Source: Alcaligenaceae bacterium (lineage in GTDB: Bacteria; Pseudomonadota; Gammaproteobacteria; Burkholderiales; Burkholderiaceae_B). Taken from it: a DNA stretch of 37,500 nt. The first letter of the stretch is position 1. Each line of letters opens with the position of its first letter. Below the pieces are notes generated by a model, which saw only the letters and a list, made by a program, of their open reading frames with translations, was not told the origin of the DNA and searched no databases. The position numbers and the translations under genes were made by a program. The stretch is from the NCBI GenBank assembly GCA_013416445.1, contig JACCER010000028.1, positions 1 to 37,500 of the forward strand, written 5' to 3'. This document shows positions 28,244 through 35,932 of the stretch, in pieces.

Positions 28244-29383
28244 TCAAGGCACCCAGACACGGCCATCGAACAAGCGGCGGGCGGTGCGGTAGAAAGAGCC
28301 CGCGCGGGCGACCCATGCATCGTTTTCCCGGGCGACTTCCGCACCTACGGTAAGAATGCCGGAAGGCATGCCCAGGCGCAGGGGGCCGTCGCTGGCGCTG
28401 GGTGACAAGGCTTCAGCGGCCAGGGTTCCGGTAATTCGGGCGGCCACCGCTGTGCACAGCGAAACGGTCAATGGCAGGGCGCGGTGAGGCTGGCCGTTGG
28501 AAATGACGCGAGCGACCAGGTCGATATCGCCGGCGGGCACGGTTTCGCCTGACAGCGTAGGGTTGTCGGTGGGCGGCGATACTATGCACACGAAGGGCAC
28601 GATGGTAATTTGGCGGGCGCTTTCGAAGTCGGGGGCGATACCCATTTTTACAGACGCGCGTATACGAATTTCGTTCAGCAAGGTGAGCATGTCGGGGCGG
28701 GCTTCGAGTTCGTCTGGCAGTTCCAGGCCGGTCAGGCCTACATCTTGTGCCCTGACGAATACTGCTGCATTGGCGGCGTCGACCATGGAAACCTCGATAA
28801 CGCCCAGGCCTGGGATGTCGAGGGTGTCGCGCACCTGGCCTGTGGGCAGCAGTTTGCCCGTGGAGGCGCCGCCCGGCTGGACGAAGTCCAGCTTGATGGG
28901 CGAGCCCTGGCCGCTGACGCCGGGTATGGCAAGGTCGCCGTCGTAGCGGGCCCGCCCATCTTTAAGGGCAAAAGTGCTGTGTATGATTTTTTGTGTGTTG
29001 GTGTTGAAGATACGCACCGTAGCCGTGTCGCCGCTGGCCTTGACCAGCCCTTCGTCGATGGCGAAGGGGCCGACAGCCGAGCTCATGTTGCCGCAGTTGC
29101 CACGGTAGTCGACACGGGCCTCTTTGATCATGACTTGGGCGAAGGTGTAGTCGACATCGGCATCGGGGTGTTCCGAGGGCGCAATAATGCACACTTTGGA
29201 CAGCGACGATACGCCGCCGCCCATGCCGTCAAGCTGGCGGCCGTATGGGTCGGGTGTGCCCATCATGCCTGTGAACAGGGGAGCCCAGGCGTCGCGCTCG
29301 GTGGGAAGATCGCGTGCTTGCACCATAATGGCCTTGCTGGTGCCGCCGCGCATGAAAACGGCAGGAATGGCTTGCTGACTCAT
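28244..29383 (-). CDS. prpF: PrpF family isomerase (2-methylaconitate isomerase type)
   Basis: A 379-residue protein of the PrpF/DUF453 family with diaminopimelate-epimerase fold. Members isomerise double bonds in tricarboxylates, such as trans- to cis-2-methylaconitate in the AcnD-PrpF branch of the methylcitrate cycle or oxalomesaconate in gallate breakdown. Seen are AVFMRGGTSKAI at residues 7-18, GNCGNMSSAVGPFA near 105 and QPGGASTGKLLPTG near 170. ATG 29383 has AAGGA upstream. It is one base after the GntR stop, so the two genes are coupled. The prpB and prpC genes are absent from the window, so the pathway is open. Confidence 0.88.
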   Translation of the reverse strand: MSQQAIPAVFMRGGTSKAIMVQARDLPTERDAWAPLFTGMMGTPDPYGRQLDGMGGGVSSLSKVCIIAPSEHPDADVDYTFAQVMIKEARVDYRGNCGNMSSAVGPFAIDEGLVKASGDTATVRIFNTNTQKIIHSTFALKDGRARYDGDLAIPGVSGQGSPIKLDFVQPGGASTGKLLPTGQVRDTLDIPGLGVIEVSMVDAANAAVFVRAQDVGLTGLELPDELEARPDMLTLLNEIRIRASVKMGIAPDFESARQITIVPFVCIVSPPTDNPTLSGETVPAGDIDLVARVISNGQPHRALPLTVSLCTAVAARITGTLAAEALSPSASDGPLRLGMPSGILTVGAEVARENDAWVARAGSFYRTARRLFDGRVWVP

Positions 29384-29384
29384 A

Positions 29385-30341
29385 TTAGTTCCTTGCTGGT
29401 GCGCCGGCTGTGGCGCTGAGAGTGGGTTTTTCAGCAGCGGCAGCCGCTGCTTTGCTGAGTTGTAAAACTTTGTCGTGGCTGGCGTTGCCAAGGTGGCTGG
29501 TCAGCAATTGAGCCGCTGCGCCGCGTTCGCCGCGTTCCAGCAGGTCGAGGATGGCCAAGTGTTCTTCGCACTGACGCCGGACGCGCTCGCGGTCGTCGGT
29601 TTCGCGGTATTCGAGCAGGCGGCGCAACTGGTTTTGCCGAATGATGGTCTGGACGATAAAGCGGTTGCCCGACAGGCTGGCCAGAGCTTCGTGGAAGGTG
29701 GCGTTGGCCTGGAACATTTCCACGTGGCCGGCAGTGCGATACCCGCCGCCAGCCAAGGCCTGCTGCTGCGTGCGTATGCGCCGCAGAATATCGGAGTCGA
29801 TGGCGAAGCCTGGCATCAGCATGGCGGCAGGTTCAAGGGCCAGGCGCAGGGCGTAGCTTTCTTCGCAAGCCTGGGGGCCGTCTATCATGGGCAGAAAAGA
29901 CCAGCCCTTGCTGGCACGCTGTTCTATCCAGCCTTCGTTGGCGGCGCGGGCCAGTACGCGGCGCATGCGTTCGCGGGTAAGCGAATAGCGGCGCATGGCT
30001 TCGTTTTCGCTGAGCACGGCTGGCAGCCGCCCCGCAAGCTGATCACGCGCCAGCGCCAGATAGCACTGTTCTTCGGCTGTTGTGGTGAGTTCGTTGTCGA
30101 TGACGCCGAGGTCGGCGGCGTTGCGGGTAAGAAACAGGCCGCGTCGTGGCGGCTGTGGCGAAACTATGCCTTTTTGCACCAGATAGGCCAGCGCGCCTCG
30201 TATGGGCGAACGCGAGGCGCCCAGCGTTTCTTCCAGTGACTGTTCAGTTAGGTGATGGCCTGCCTGTAAACGTTCTGTGCGTATGTATTCGATCACCCGA
30301 TGGGCAAGCGTTACATGCAGCGAATTGATACTTGTCTCCAT
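29385..30341 (-). CDS. GntR-family regulator with two winged-helix domains
   Basis: A 318-residue regulator. A GntR winged helix at about residues 8-70 contains LTEQSLEETLGASRSPIRGAL and GIVSPQPPRRGLFL. It is followed by a second winged-helix-like unit at about 95-150 (SENEAMRRYSLTRERMRRVL, then GWIEQRASKGWSFLP). A helical FCD-type ligand domain is at about 160-290 (ESYALRLALEPAAM, NATFHEALASLSGNRF, HLAILDLLERG). The tandem DNA-binding part is unusual, as standard GntR proteins have one. Divergent from the aconitase gene and coupled to prpF, so it probably controls both. ATTGTAT/ATACAAT half-sites at 30412-30444 are the candidate operator. Confidence 0.88.
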   Translation of the reverse strand: METSINSLHVTLAHRVIEYIRTERLQAGHHLTEQSLEETLGASRSPIRGALAYLVQKGIVSPQPPRRGLFLTRNAADLGVIDNELTTTAEEQCYLALARDQLAGRLPAVLSENEAMRRYSLTRERMRRVLARAANEGWIEQRASKGWSFLPMIDGPQACEESYALRLALEPAAMLMPGFAIDSDILRRIRTQQQALAGGGYRTAGHVEMFQANATFHEALASLSGNRFIVQTIIRQNQLRRLLEYRETDDRERVRRQCEEHLAILDLLERGERGAAAQLLTSHLGNASHDKVLQLSKAAAAAAEKPTLSATAGAPARN

Positions 30342-30411
30342 GGGGTGATTCCTGTTGAGTTGAGGCTGGCATCACGGGCCAGGCAAGAAAATATTGATGT
30401 TGCCGCTACAG

Positions 30412-30444
30412 ATTGTATTGTATGATAGTCGCTCTGAATACAAT
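30412..30444. promoter_or_regulatory. Candidate GntR operator between gntR and aconitase
   Basis: Two overlapping ATTGTAT half-sites (30412-30418, 30417-30423) face an ATACAAT (30438-30444) across 14 bases. The half-sites resemble those of GntR regulators that bind ATTGTATACAAT-type palindromes, here spread apart. They sit between two divergent genes that the regulator is expected to control. Confidence 0.5.
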
Positions 30445-30570
30445 TAAATTGTCTTTTATCGCTGCGCCACACCTTTTGGGTCATCATGTTCCATCTGGTC
30501 GGGCGGGCGGTTTTGCTCCAAGGGCGGCCGCGGTCCGCCCATCGCGCCAATCGTACTCATAAAGGTTGCT

Positions 30571-33228
30571 ATGAACACCAAGCCTGTGCTTACCAAGCTA
30601 GACGTCAATGGGCGGGCGATACGCTACGTTCCCATCAGCGATGTTCCCGGCATAGACACGCTGCCATTCTCGCTGCGGGTCTTGCTCGAAAATCTAAAAC
30701 GCCAGGCTGTGCTGCGTGGCGCCAATGTCGACACCGAAGTCGAGTCCCTGCTGAATCGCCGCGTGGGCGACGGCATCACCTTCTATCCCGCACGCGTGTT
30801 CGGCCAAGATATCCTGGGGCTGGTCATGCTGCTGGATATGGCCGCAATGCGCGAAGGGGTCGAAGCCGCCGGAGGCGATCCCGCCCTGGTCAGGCCCAAA
30901 GTGCCTATCGATGTCATTATCGACCACTCTTTGCAAGTCGACAGTTGGGCCAATCCCGATGCCGCGCGCATCAACCTGGCGCGCGAATACCAGCGCAATG
31001 GCGAACGCTTCGCTTTTTTACGCTGGTGCGCCAGCAACTTCGACGGTGTTCAAGTCGTGCCGCCTGGCAAGGGCATCATGCATCAACTGCACCTGGAAGG
31101 CATAGGCCGCGTGGTGTGGTCCGATGAAACCCCTGATGGCGAATTGGCCTATCCCGACAGCTGTGTGGGCACCGACAGTCACACGCCCATGATCAATGGC
31201 CTAGGGGTATTGGGCTGGGGTGTGGGCGGTATCGAAGCCGAGGCCGTCATGGTTGGCCTGCCTGTCACTATCGCGTTGCCCGAAGTGCTGGGTGTTGAAA
31301 TCAAAGGCAAGCTGCGTGATGGTGTGCTGCCTACTGACCTGGTGCTGGTCATTACCGAAAAGCTGCGCCAAATGGGCGTAGTTGGCAAATTTGTGGAATT
31401 TTTTGGTTCAGGGCTTGAAGCCTTGTCGTTGGGCGATCGCGGCATGATCGCCAATATGGCGCCTGAATATGGCGCCACTTCCGTGTTCTTTCCGGTCGAC
31501 CGCCAGGCCATCGACTACCTGCGCACCACTGGCCGCTCAGAAGAGCAGATCGCGCTGGTCGAAGCCTACAACAAGGCGCAAAAACTATGGCGCGACGAAA
31601 CCACACCCGCCCCGCGCTTTGAAACAGTGCTTACGCTCGACCTGGACACCATACGGCCCAGTATTGCGGGCCCCAGCAACCCCGAAGACCGTCTCGACCT
31701 GGACACGGCTGCACGGTTATTCGCTGATCATCACCAGCAAATCGCCGGGCGCCCCAGCAATCCCGACCGCATTGTGCCGGTCGAAGGGGCCGACTACGGC
31801 TTGCACGATGGCGCCGTGGTCATTGCCGCCATCACGTCCTGCACGAATACCTCCAACCCCACCAACATGATGGCGGCAGGTTTGGTGGCGCAAAAAGCAG
31901 TGGCGCGCGGGCTAAGCAGCAAGCCCTGGGTGAAAACATCGCTGGTTCCAGGTAGCCAGGTTACTGCCGATGTCTTGGCTAAAGCTGGCCTGCAGCCCGA
32001 CCTCGACAAGCTGGGCTTCCATATTGCCGGCTTTGGCTGCACGACCTGTAATGGCGGTTCCGGCCCCTTGCCCCTGCCTATCGCTCAGGCCATAGAATCC
32101 GAAAAAATGGTGACTGCCGCCGTGTTGTCGGGCAACCGCAACTTCGAAGGTCGCATACACCCCAATGTACGGGCGGCCTATCTGGCCTCGCCTGCGCTGG
32201 TGGTGGCTTATGCGCTTGCGGGCTCCATGACTATCGATATCACCAAAGACCCCATAGGCCACGATACCGCAGGCCAGCCTGTTTACCTGAGCGAAATCTG
32301 GCCAACTGCGGCTGAAATCACCGCTGCCATTGACGGCGCATATGGGCGTGAACTGTTCCGTGAACGCTACGCCGAATTGTACGAAGGCGGCGAGCCCTGG
32401 GATGCCCTGCACCGCGAAAGCACAGGCCATTATCCCTGGGAAGAAGACAGCACCTATATACGCAAGCCGCCGTATTTCGACGGCTTGCAACTGGAACCCG
32501 ACGACGTCAGCAATATCGTCGGGTTGCGTCCGCTGGCCATATTGGGTGACTCCATCACCACTGACCACATCTCGCCGTCTGGCGCCATCAGCCTGGGAAC
32601 GCCCGGCGCAGACTTCCTGTTGTCCAAGGGCGTACAGCAGCCAGACTTCAACAACTACACCACCCGCCGTGCCAACCACGAGGTCGTCATGCGGGCCACT
32701 TTCGCCAATATTCGCCTGCGCAACCGCATGGTGCCAGGCATAGAAGGCGGCGTGACCAAGGTTATGCCCGATGGCGATGTCATGCGCATCTTCGAAGCGG
32801 CACAGGAATATCAGCGTCGCGACGTGCCTTTGGTTGTTATTGCGGGGCAAAACTACGGTTGTGGCTCGTCGCGCGACTCGGCCGCCAAAGGTGTGGCGCT
32901 GCTGGGTGTCAAGGCGGTTATCGCCGAAGGCTTCGAACGCATTCACCGCACCAACCTGGTTGGCATGGGGGTGTTGCCGCTGCAGTTCTTGCCCGGCACC
33001 AATGCCGAAACACTGGGCCTCGATGGCACGGAAACCTTTGACATCATCGGCCTGGAAGACCGGCTAGGCGTGCGTTCCCAGGTTGACTGGGTAATACACC
33101 GCAAAGATGGCAGCAAGCAAACCGTTCCGCTCATGCTCAGGCTCGACACCACGGAAGATGTCGAATACTGGCGTCATGGCGGCATATTGCCGCGCGTCTG
33201 GCGCGGGTATGTGACCCAGCAGGCGTAA
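30571..33228 (+). CDS. acnA: Aconitate hydratase (AcnA-type), possibly 2-methyl(iso)citrate-related
   Basis: An 885-residue iron-sulfur hydrolyase. The 4Fe-4S cysteines are C424 (ITSCTNTSNP), C490 and C493 (FGCTTCNGGSGPL), all present. The active-site serine region is NYGCGSSRDSAAKG near 767, and DSITTDHISPSGAI near 665 is the swivel-domain entry. DIIGLED near the end is intact. Length and layout fit the AcnA class, not AcnB. The region VVPPGKGIMHQLHLEGIG is AcnA-like. Because prpF lies divergent and under the same regulator, a role on methylcitrate-type or other tricarboxylic substrates is possible rather than general TCA. REP-like repeat and terminator follow. Confidence 0.93.
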   Translation: MNTKPVLTKLDVNGRAIRYVPISDVPGIDTLPFSLRVLLENLKRQAVLRGANVDTEVESLLNRRVGDGITFYPARVFGQDILGLVMLLDMAAMREGVEAAGGDPALVRPKVPIDVIIDHSLQVDSWANPDAARINLAREYQRNGERFAFLRWCASNFDGVQVVPPGKGIMHQLHLEGIGRVVWSDETPDGELAYPDSCVGTDSHTPMINGLGVLGWGVGGIEAEAVMVGLPVTIALPEVLGVEIKGKLRDGVLPTDLVLVITEKLRQMGVVGKFVEFFGSGLEALSLGDRGMIANMAPEYGATSVFFPVDRQAIDYLRTTGRSEEQIALVEAYNKAQKLWRDETTPAPRFETVLTLDLDTIRPSIAGPSNPEDRLDLDTAARLFADHHQQIAGRPSNPDRIVPVEGADYGLHDGAVVIAAITSCTNTSNPTNMMAAGLVAQKAVARGLSSKPWVKTSLVPGSQVTADVLAKAGLQPDLDKLGFHIAGFGCTTCNGGSGPLPLPIAQAIESEKMVTAAVLSGNRNFEGRIHPNVRAAYLASPALVVAYALAGSMTIDITKDPIGHDTAGQPVYLSEIWPTAAEITAAIDGAYGRELFRERYAELYEGGEPWDALHRESTGHYPWEEDSTYIRKPPYFDGLQLEPDDVSNIVGLRPLAILGDSITTDHISPSGAISLGTPGADFLLSKGVQQPDFNNYTTRRANHEVVMRATFANIRLRNRMVPGIEGGVTKVMPDGDVMRIFEAAQEYQRRDVPLVVIAGQNYGCGSSRDSAAKGVALLGVKAVIAEGFERIHRTNLVGMGVLPLQFLPGTNAETLGLDGTETFDIIGLEDRLGVRSQVDWVIHRKDGSKQTVPLMLRLDTTEDVEYWRHGGILPRVWRGYVTQQA

Positions 33229-33247
33229 ACGTGGGTGGCGATGTTTT

Positions 33248-33278
33248 GTCGGAATATGCGCTGTGCGCTAATCCGGCA
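33248..33278. repeat. REP-like palindromic repeat
   Basis: Arms GTCGGAATATGCGC and GCGCTAATCCGGC face each other around three or four bases, just after the aconitase stop. One arm has mutated (AATATG for ATTACG). Confidence 0.7.
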
Positions 33279-33330
33279 ACTGGCGTCGGGATCATACCGG
33301 CGCCAAGCCTGTAAATCGCCATTCATCACC

Positions 33331-33370
33331 AAAAAAAGCGCCATTCAATCATAAATTGAATGGCGTTTTT
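33331..33370. terminator. Bidirectional rho-independent terminator
   Basis: A perfect 11-bp stem (CGCCATTCAAT at 33339-33349, ATTGAATGGCG at 33355-33365), five-base loop, with seven A before and five T after. It serves the aconitase gene and, on the minus strand, the convergent cupredoxin gene. Confidence 0.88.
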
Positions 33371-33380
33371 AATTGCCTGC

Positions 33381-33923
33381 TTACGCAAAAGGAATCACCT
33401 TCCTTTTTATGATTTCGTCAATGCTGGGAAAAGCCCGAGCGGCAACTTCCGGCACGGCCAGCCAGTGCGCTGTTTTGGGATTACGGGTGAAGTAGTCAAA
33501 GGGCAGTGTACCGGGCCCGCCTGGTCGGCCCACCACTATGCGCCCCACCATACCCGCCATTTCGTGTGGTGTGCAAAAGTAGTCGTATACCCCCTCTATG
33601 GTGAAGACAACGTCGAAGTGATCATTGGGGTTGATCAGGTAGCCAGAGTCCCAGGGCGTGGCTGCTTCTGGTATGCGCAACGAGTGCCCGGCATTGTTGG
33701 GATGGTAGGCGGTGGTTGTGTGCACACTGCTATCAAGCACCCAACGCACGGTCTGGCCAGGCTCCACAAACAAGCCTATAGGGTCGAAGCCAACTTTGGT
33801 GCCGTCGGCGCTGCCCCACATGCGTATGGTTTTTACTTGTGGTTCAGCAGCGCCATATACGGGCGCCAGCAGGCTGGCCAAGTTTAGCGCGCTGGCCTTC
33901 AGGCAGGTGCGTCGCGAAATCAT
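33381..33923 (-). CDS. Exported cupredoxin (plastocyanin/halocyanin-like)
   Basis: A 180-residue type 1 copper protein. The N-terminus MISRRTCLKASALNLASLLA has twin arginines and a hydrophobic core, so it may use the Tat route, as folded copper proteins do. Copper ligands are visible near the C-terminal half: C117, H120 and M125 in FCTPHEMAGM, with H68 or H74 as the fourth. DYFCTPHEMAGMVGRIVV is the plastocyanin-type ending. A tail of about 45 residues follows the copper domain. ATG 33923 is the start (Shine-Dalgarno AGGAAGG), though the frame extends 15 codons upstream into the next gene. Downstream of the small exported protein by 10 bases, so cotranscribed. Redox partner unknown. Confidence 0.88.
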   Translation of the reverse strand: MISRRTCLKASALNLASLLAPVYGAAEPQVKTIRMWGSADGTKVGFDPIGLFVEPGQTVRWVLDSSVHTTTAYHPNNAGHSLRIPEAATPWDSGYLINPNDHFDVVFTIEGVYDYFCTPHEMAGMVGRIVVGRPGGPGTLPFDYFTRNPKTAHWLAVPEVAARAFPSIDEIIKRKVIPFA

Positions 33924-33933
33924 GAGGGCCTTC

Positions 33934-34350
33934 CTACTTGAGTGCAGCGGCTTCTTTGGCGGATACATACCAAAGAATCACGTGGTAGTGCGGCACTTCA
34001 ACGCCCGGATGGCCGGCGTTGTACATAAATGTGACGTGATCCACTTTATGTGGCCCCGTTGCCAGGTTATCAAACGTTTTGTGATCGTTCAGGTCTTTAA
34101 GCGGGATCATATAGATGCTGCTGACCAGCTTTCCGTGCCTGTCATAAGCCAGAAATGGGCCAGCTGGAAGCGTTGCCGGCTTGACGAACAACTGACCCAT
34201 GCCGGGCAGGAAGTCGGGAAGCTTGACCAGCTTGCTGACTTGTTCGTAGCCTTCTCCGGGAGGCGAAGTGGTCAGGTTGGCGCTTTGGGCCCACATCGGG
34301 CTGGCCAAAGCAAGGCCTAGTGCGGCCGAAATCAATGTTGCTTTTAACAT
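33934..34350 (-). CDS. Exported protein of unknown function, paired with cupredoxin
   Basis: A 138-residue protein with a clear signal peptide (MLKATLISAALGLALASPMWA, about 21 residues, cleavage after AXA-like SPMWA). The mature part has a His-rich end: GPHKVDHVTFMYNAGHPG followed by VPHYHVILWYVS. Spaced histidines of this form resemble those of a small exported family (TTHB210-like/DUF5602), but I am not certain of that assignment. The His cluster could bind metal, fitting the cupredoxin encoded next. ATG 34350 has AAGG eight bases upstream. Function unknown. Confidence 0.8.
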   Translation of the reverse strand: MLKATLISAALGLALASPMWAQSANLTTSPPGEGYEQVSKLVKLPDFLPGMGQLFVKPATLPAGPFLAYDRHGKLVSSIYMIPLKDLNDHKTFDNLATGPHKVDHVTFMYNAGHPGVEVPHYHVILWYVSAKEAAALK

Positions 34351-34496
34351 AATAGTCACCTTGAAAACGTTGAAGACAACGACATCTGGTAGAGCGGCTT
34401 CCGCACGCCAAGGTAGACTGCATACATAGCTTGGTGCTGTTGTTGAGGCAACATAAGGGCGTCGCTATGTTTGATACTTTACGCCTATAAATTATT

Positions 34497-34520
34497 AATA
34501 ACAATATTGTTTGTTATTAG
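34497..34520. repeat. AT-rich palindrome, possible operator or hairpin
   Basis: TAATAACAA and TTGTTATTA (9-bp perfect arms) face each other around TATTGT. It lies between the lipoprotein stop and the start of the small exported-protein gene, 147 bases upstream of the latter. It could be an operator for the cupredoxin operon or a weak terminator of the lipoprotein gene. Confidence 0.4.
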
Positions 34521-34537
34521 TGTCGGTTCAATAGCAG

Positions 34538-34867
34538 TTATCGCCTCCGCCGGTCATTTGACTTGTACGAGCGGTGCTTGTCACGGCTGCGGTGATGTTG
34601 AGCTGCAGGCCGACGGTTATTGTTTTTATTCCAGTTGCGCGAGCTGCGATCTTCGGTCAGGACATTGCCCAGTATGCCGCCTGCTGCTGCGCCGCCCAGA
34701 GTGAAGAGGGGATCGCCCCCGGAAATTATCGCGCCTGTTGCTGCACCCAACCCTGCGCCCATCATGGTGTTGCCCGCCTTGCGGTCGTAGTGGGTGGCGC
34801 AACCAGTCAGTGTGAATGCCAGCAGTCCGATCACTGCAACCCGTGTATAGATATTTTTTAGTGTCAT
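34538..34867 (-). CDS. Glycine-zipper lipoprotein (OsmB-like)
   Basis: A 109-residue predicted outer-membrane lipoprotein. A lipobox (LTGC, with hydrophobic AVIGLLAFTLTGC) ends the signal sequence, giving a cysteine near residue 22 as the acylated N-terminus. A glycine-zipper segment follows (GAGLGAATGAIISGG, then GGAAAGGILGNVL), then a basic, polar tail (KNNNRRPAAQHHRSRDKHRS) ending in RRRR. The class includes OsmB-like stress lipoproteins. ATG 34867 follows AGAGG. No partner is evident, and the basic tail is longer than usual. Confidence 0.85.
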   Translation of the reverse strand: MTLKNIYTRVAVIGLLAFTLTGCATHYDRKAGNTMMGAGLGAATGAIISGGDPLFTLGGAAAGGILGNVLTEDRSSRNWNKNNNRRPAAQHHRSRDKHRSYKSNDRRRR

Positions 34868-35026
34868 GCAAAACCTCTCTGTGCTTGGTCGATGCGGCCA
34901 GATTAGCCACGAGGGCAGGCCCAAGCAAGCGCATAACAGGGTTTTGCAGCAGGTTGAAATAATTGCAGGTTATTGACGTGATGGCGTAATCATTTTGAAT
35001 TGATTGCAACCGGTTTTGTTACTGAT

Positions 35027-35767
35027 TCAATCGGACTGCGCCATCAGCTTTTGAGTATGTGCGGCATAAGCCAGTACATGCTTGAGCATGCGCTGTTCTG
35101 CAAGCTCGGGGTCGCGGGCAATAATGGCTGCTTCGATTTTTGCATGGGCCCTTATTACTTCGGTGCGTACTGCTGGCGAAGCCATGTTCTTCAGTGCCGT
35201 GGCTTCACGTATCAGTTTGGATATGGATACGGTAAAGGTGTGCAGCAGTTCGTTATGCCCAGCTTGGGCCAAGGCGCAATGCCAATTTACATTTTCGTCC
35301 AGGTAGGTGGGGACATCGTCGTATGCAGCCACGATGCGCTGGGAAATTTTTGCCAGACGCTCAAGATCCTGGCCATTACGATTGAGTGCAGCCAGCCTTG
35401 CCAGCATGGGTTCAACGGCTACGCGCGCCTGTACGATGGACGACAGCGGGATCCCGTTGACGCGTGCAAACAGATTGATTTGTTCGGACACCATGGCGCT
35501 GGAGGGGCGGGTTACCGAAGACCCGCCATAGCGGCCCGACCGTGTTTTGATAAACCCTTCGGCTTCCAATATTCGCAAGCCTTCCCTGACTGAGCCGCGG
35601 CTCAGGCCGGTTTGCTCAACGAGTTCGCGCTCGGCGGGCAGCATGGTGCCATCTGGAATCGTGCCGTCCAGGATTTGGTCGCGCAGCATCTTGGCGAGAA
35701 CATCGCAAGACTTGGGGACATTGATCACGGTCAGGCGGGGAGTAGCGGGAGCGACTTCTATAGTCAT
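35027..35767 (-). CDS. FadR-subfamily GntR transcriptional regulator
   Basis: A 246-residue regulator with an N-terminal GntR winged helix (about 20-80: LAKMLRDQILDGTIPDGTML, LPAERELVEQTGLSRGSVRE). A helical FCD ligand domain follows (about 95-230), with VNWHCALAQAGHNELLHTF as the metal/ligand-site region. It is divergent from the BKACE gene, with 165 bases between, so it probably regulates that gene, with the ligand a substrate or product. ATG 35767 gives a normal N-terminus. An upstream ATG at 35815 is possible, and neither has a strong Shine-Dalgarno. Confidence 0.9.
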   Translation of the reverse strand: MTIEVAPATPRLTVINVPKSCDVLAKMLRDQILDGTIPDGTMLPAERELVEQTGLSRGSVREGLRILEAEGFIKTRSGRYGGSSVTRPSSAMVSEQINLFARVNGIPLSSIVQARVAVEPMLARLAALNRNGQDLERLAKISQRIVAAYDDVPTYLDENVNWHCALAQAGHNELLHTFTVSISKLIREATALKNMASPAVRTEVIRAHAKIEAAIIARDPELAEQRMLKHVLAYAAHTQKLMAQSD

Positions 35768-35932
35768 GTTGGTATGGAGGACTTGCTGGGAATGTACAAG
35801 AATCGATTTTATCATAGAAGTTTATATATTTTTAATTGTTAGACCATTGACTAAGATAACCTTCTTCATTAATGTAATGGCAGAAACAGGCCAATGTAAA
35901 CATCCACGCCCTATACCACCCAGGAGATAAAA

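Noticed and set aside
31912-32946. Minus-strand open frame of 344 codons opposite the aconitase gene
   Set aside because: Antisense of a clear iron-sulfur hydrolyase with all key residues. High-GC genomes give such long shadow frames.
35845-35862. Possible GntR operator TTAG-N8-CTAA before the BKACE gene
   Set aside because: Only 4-bp arms in an AT-rich stretch, too weak to separate from chance.
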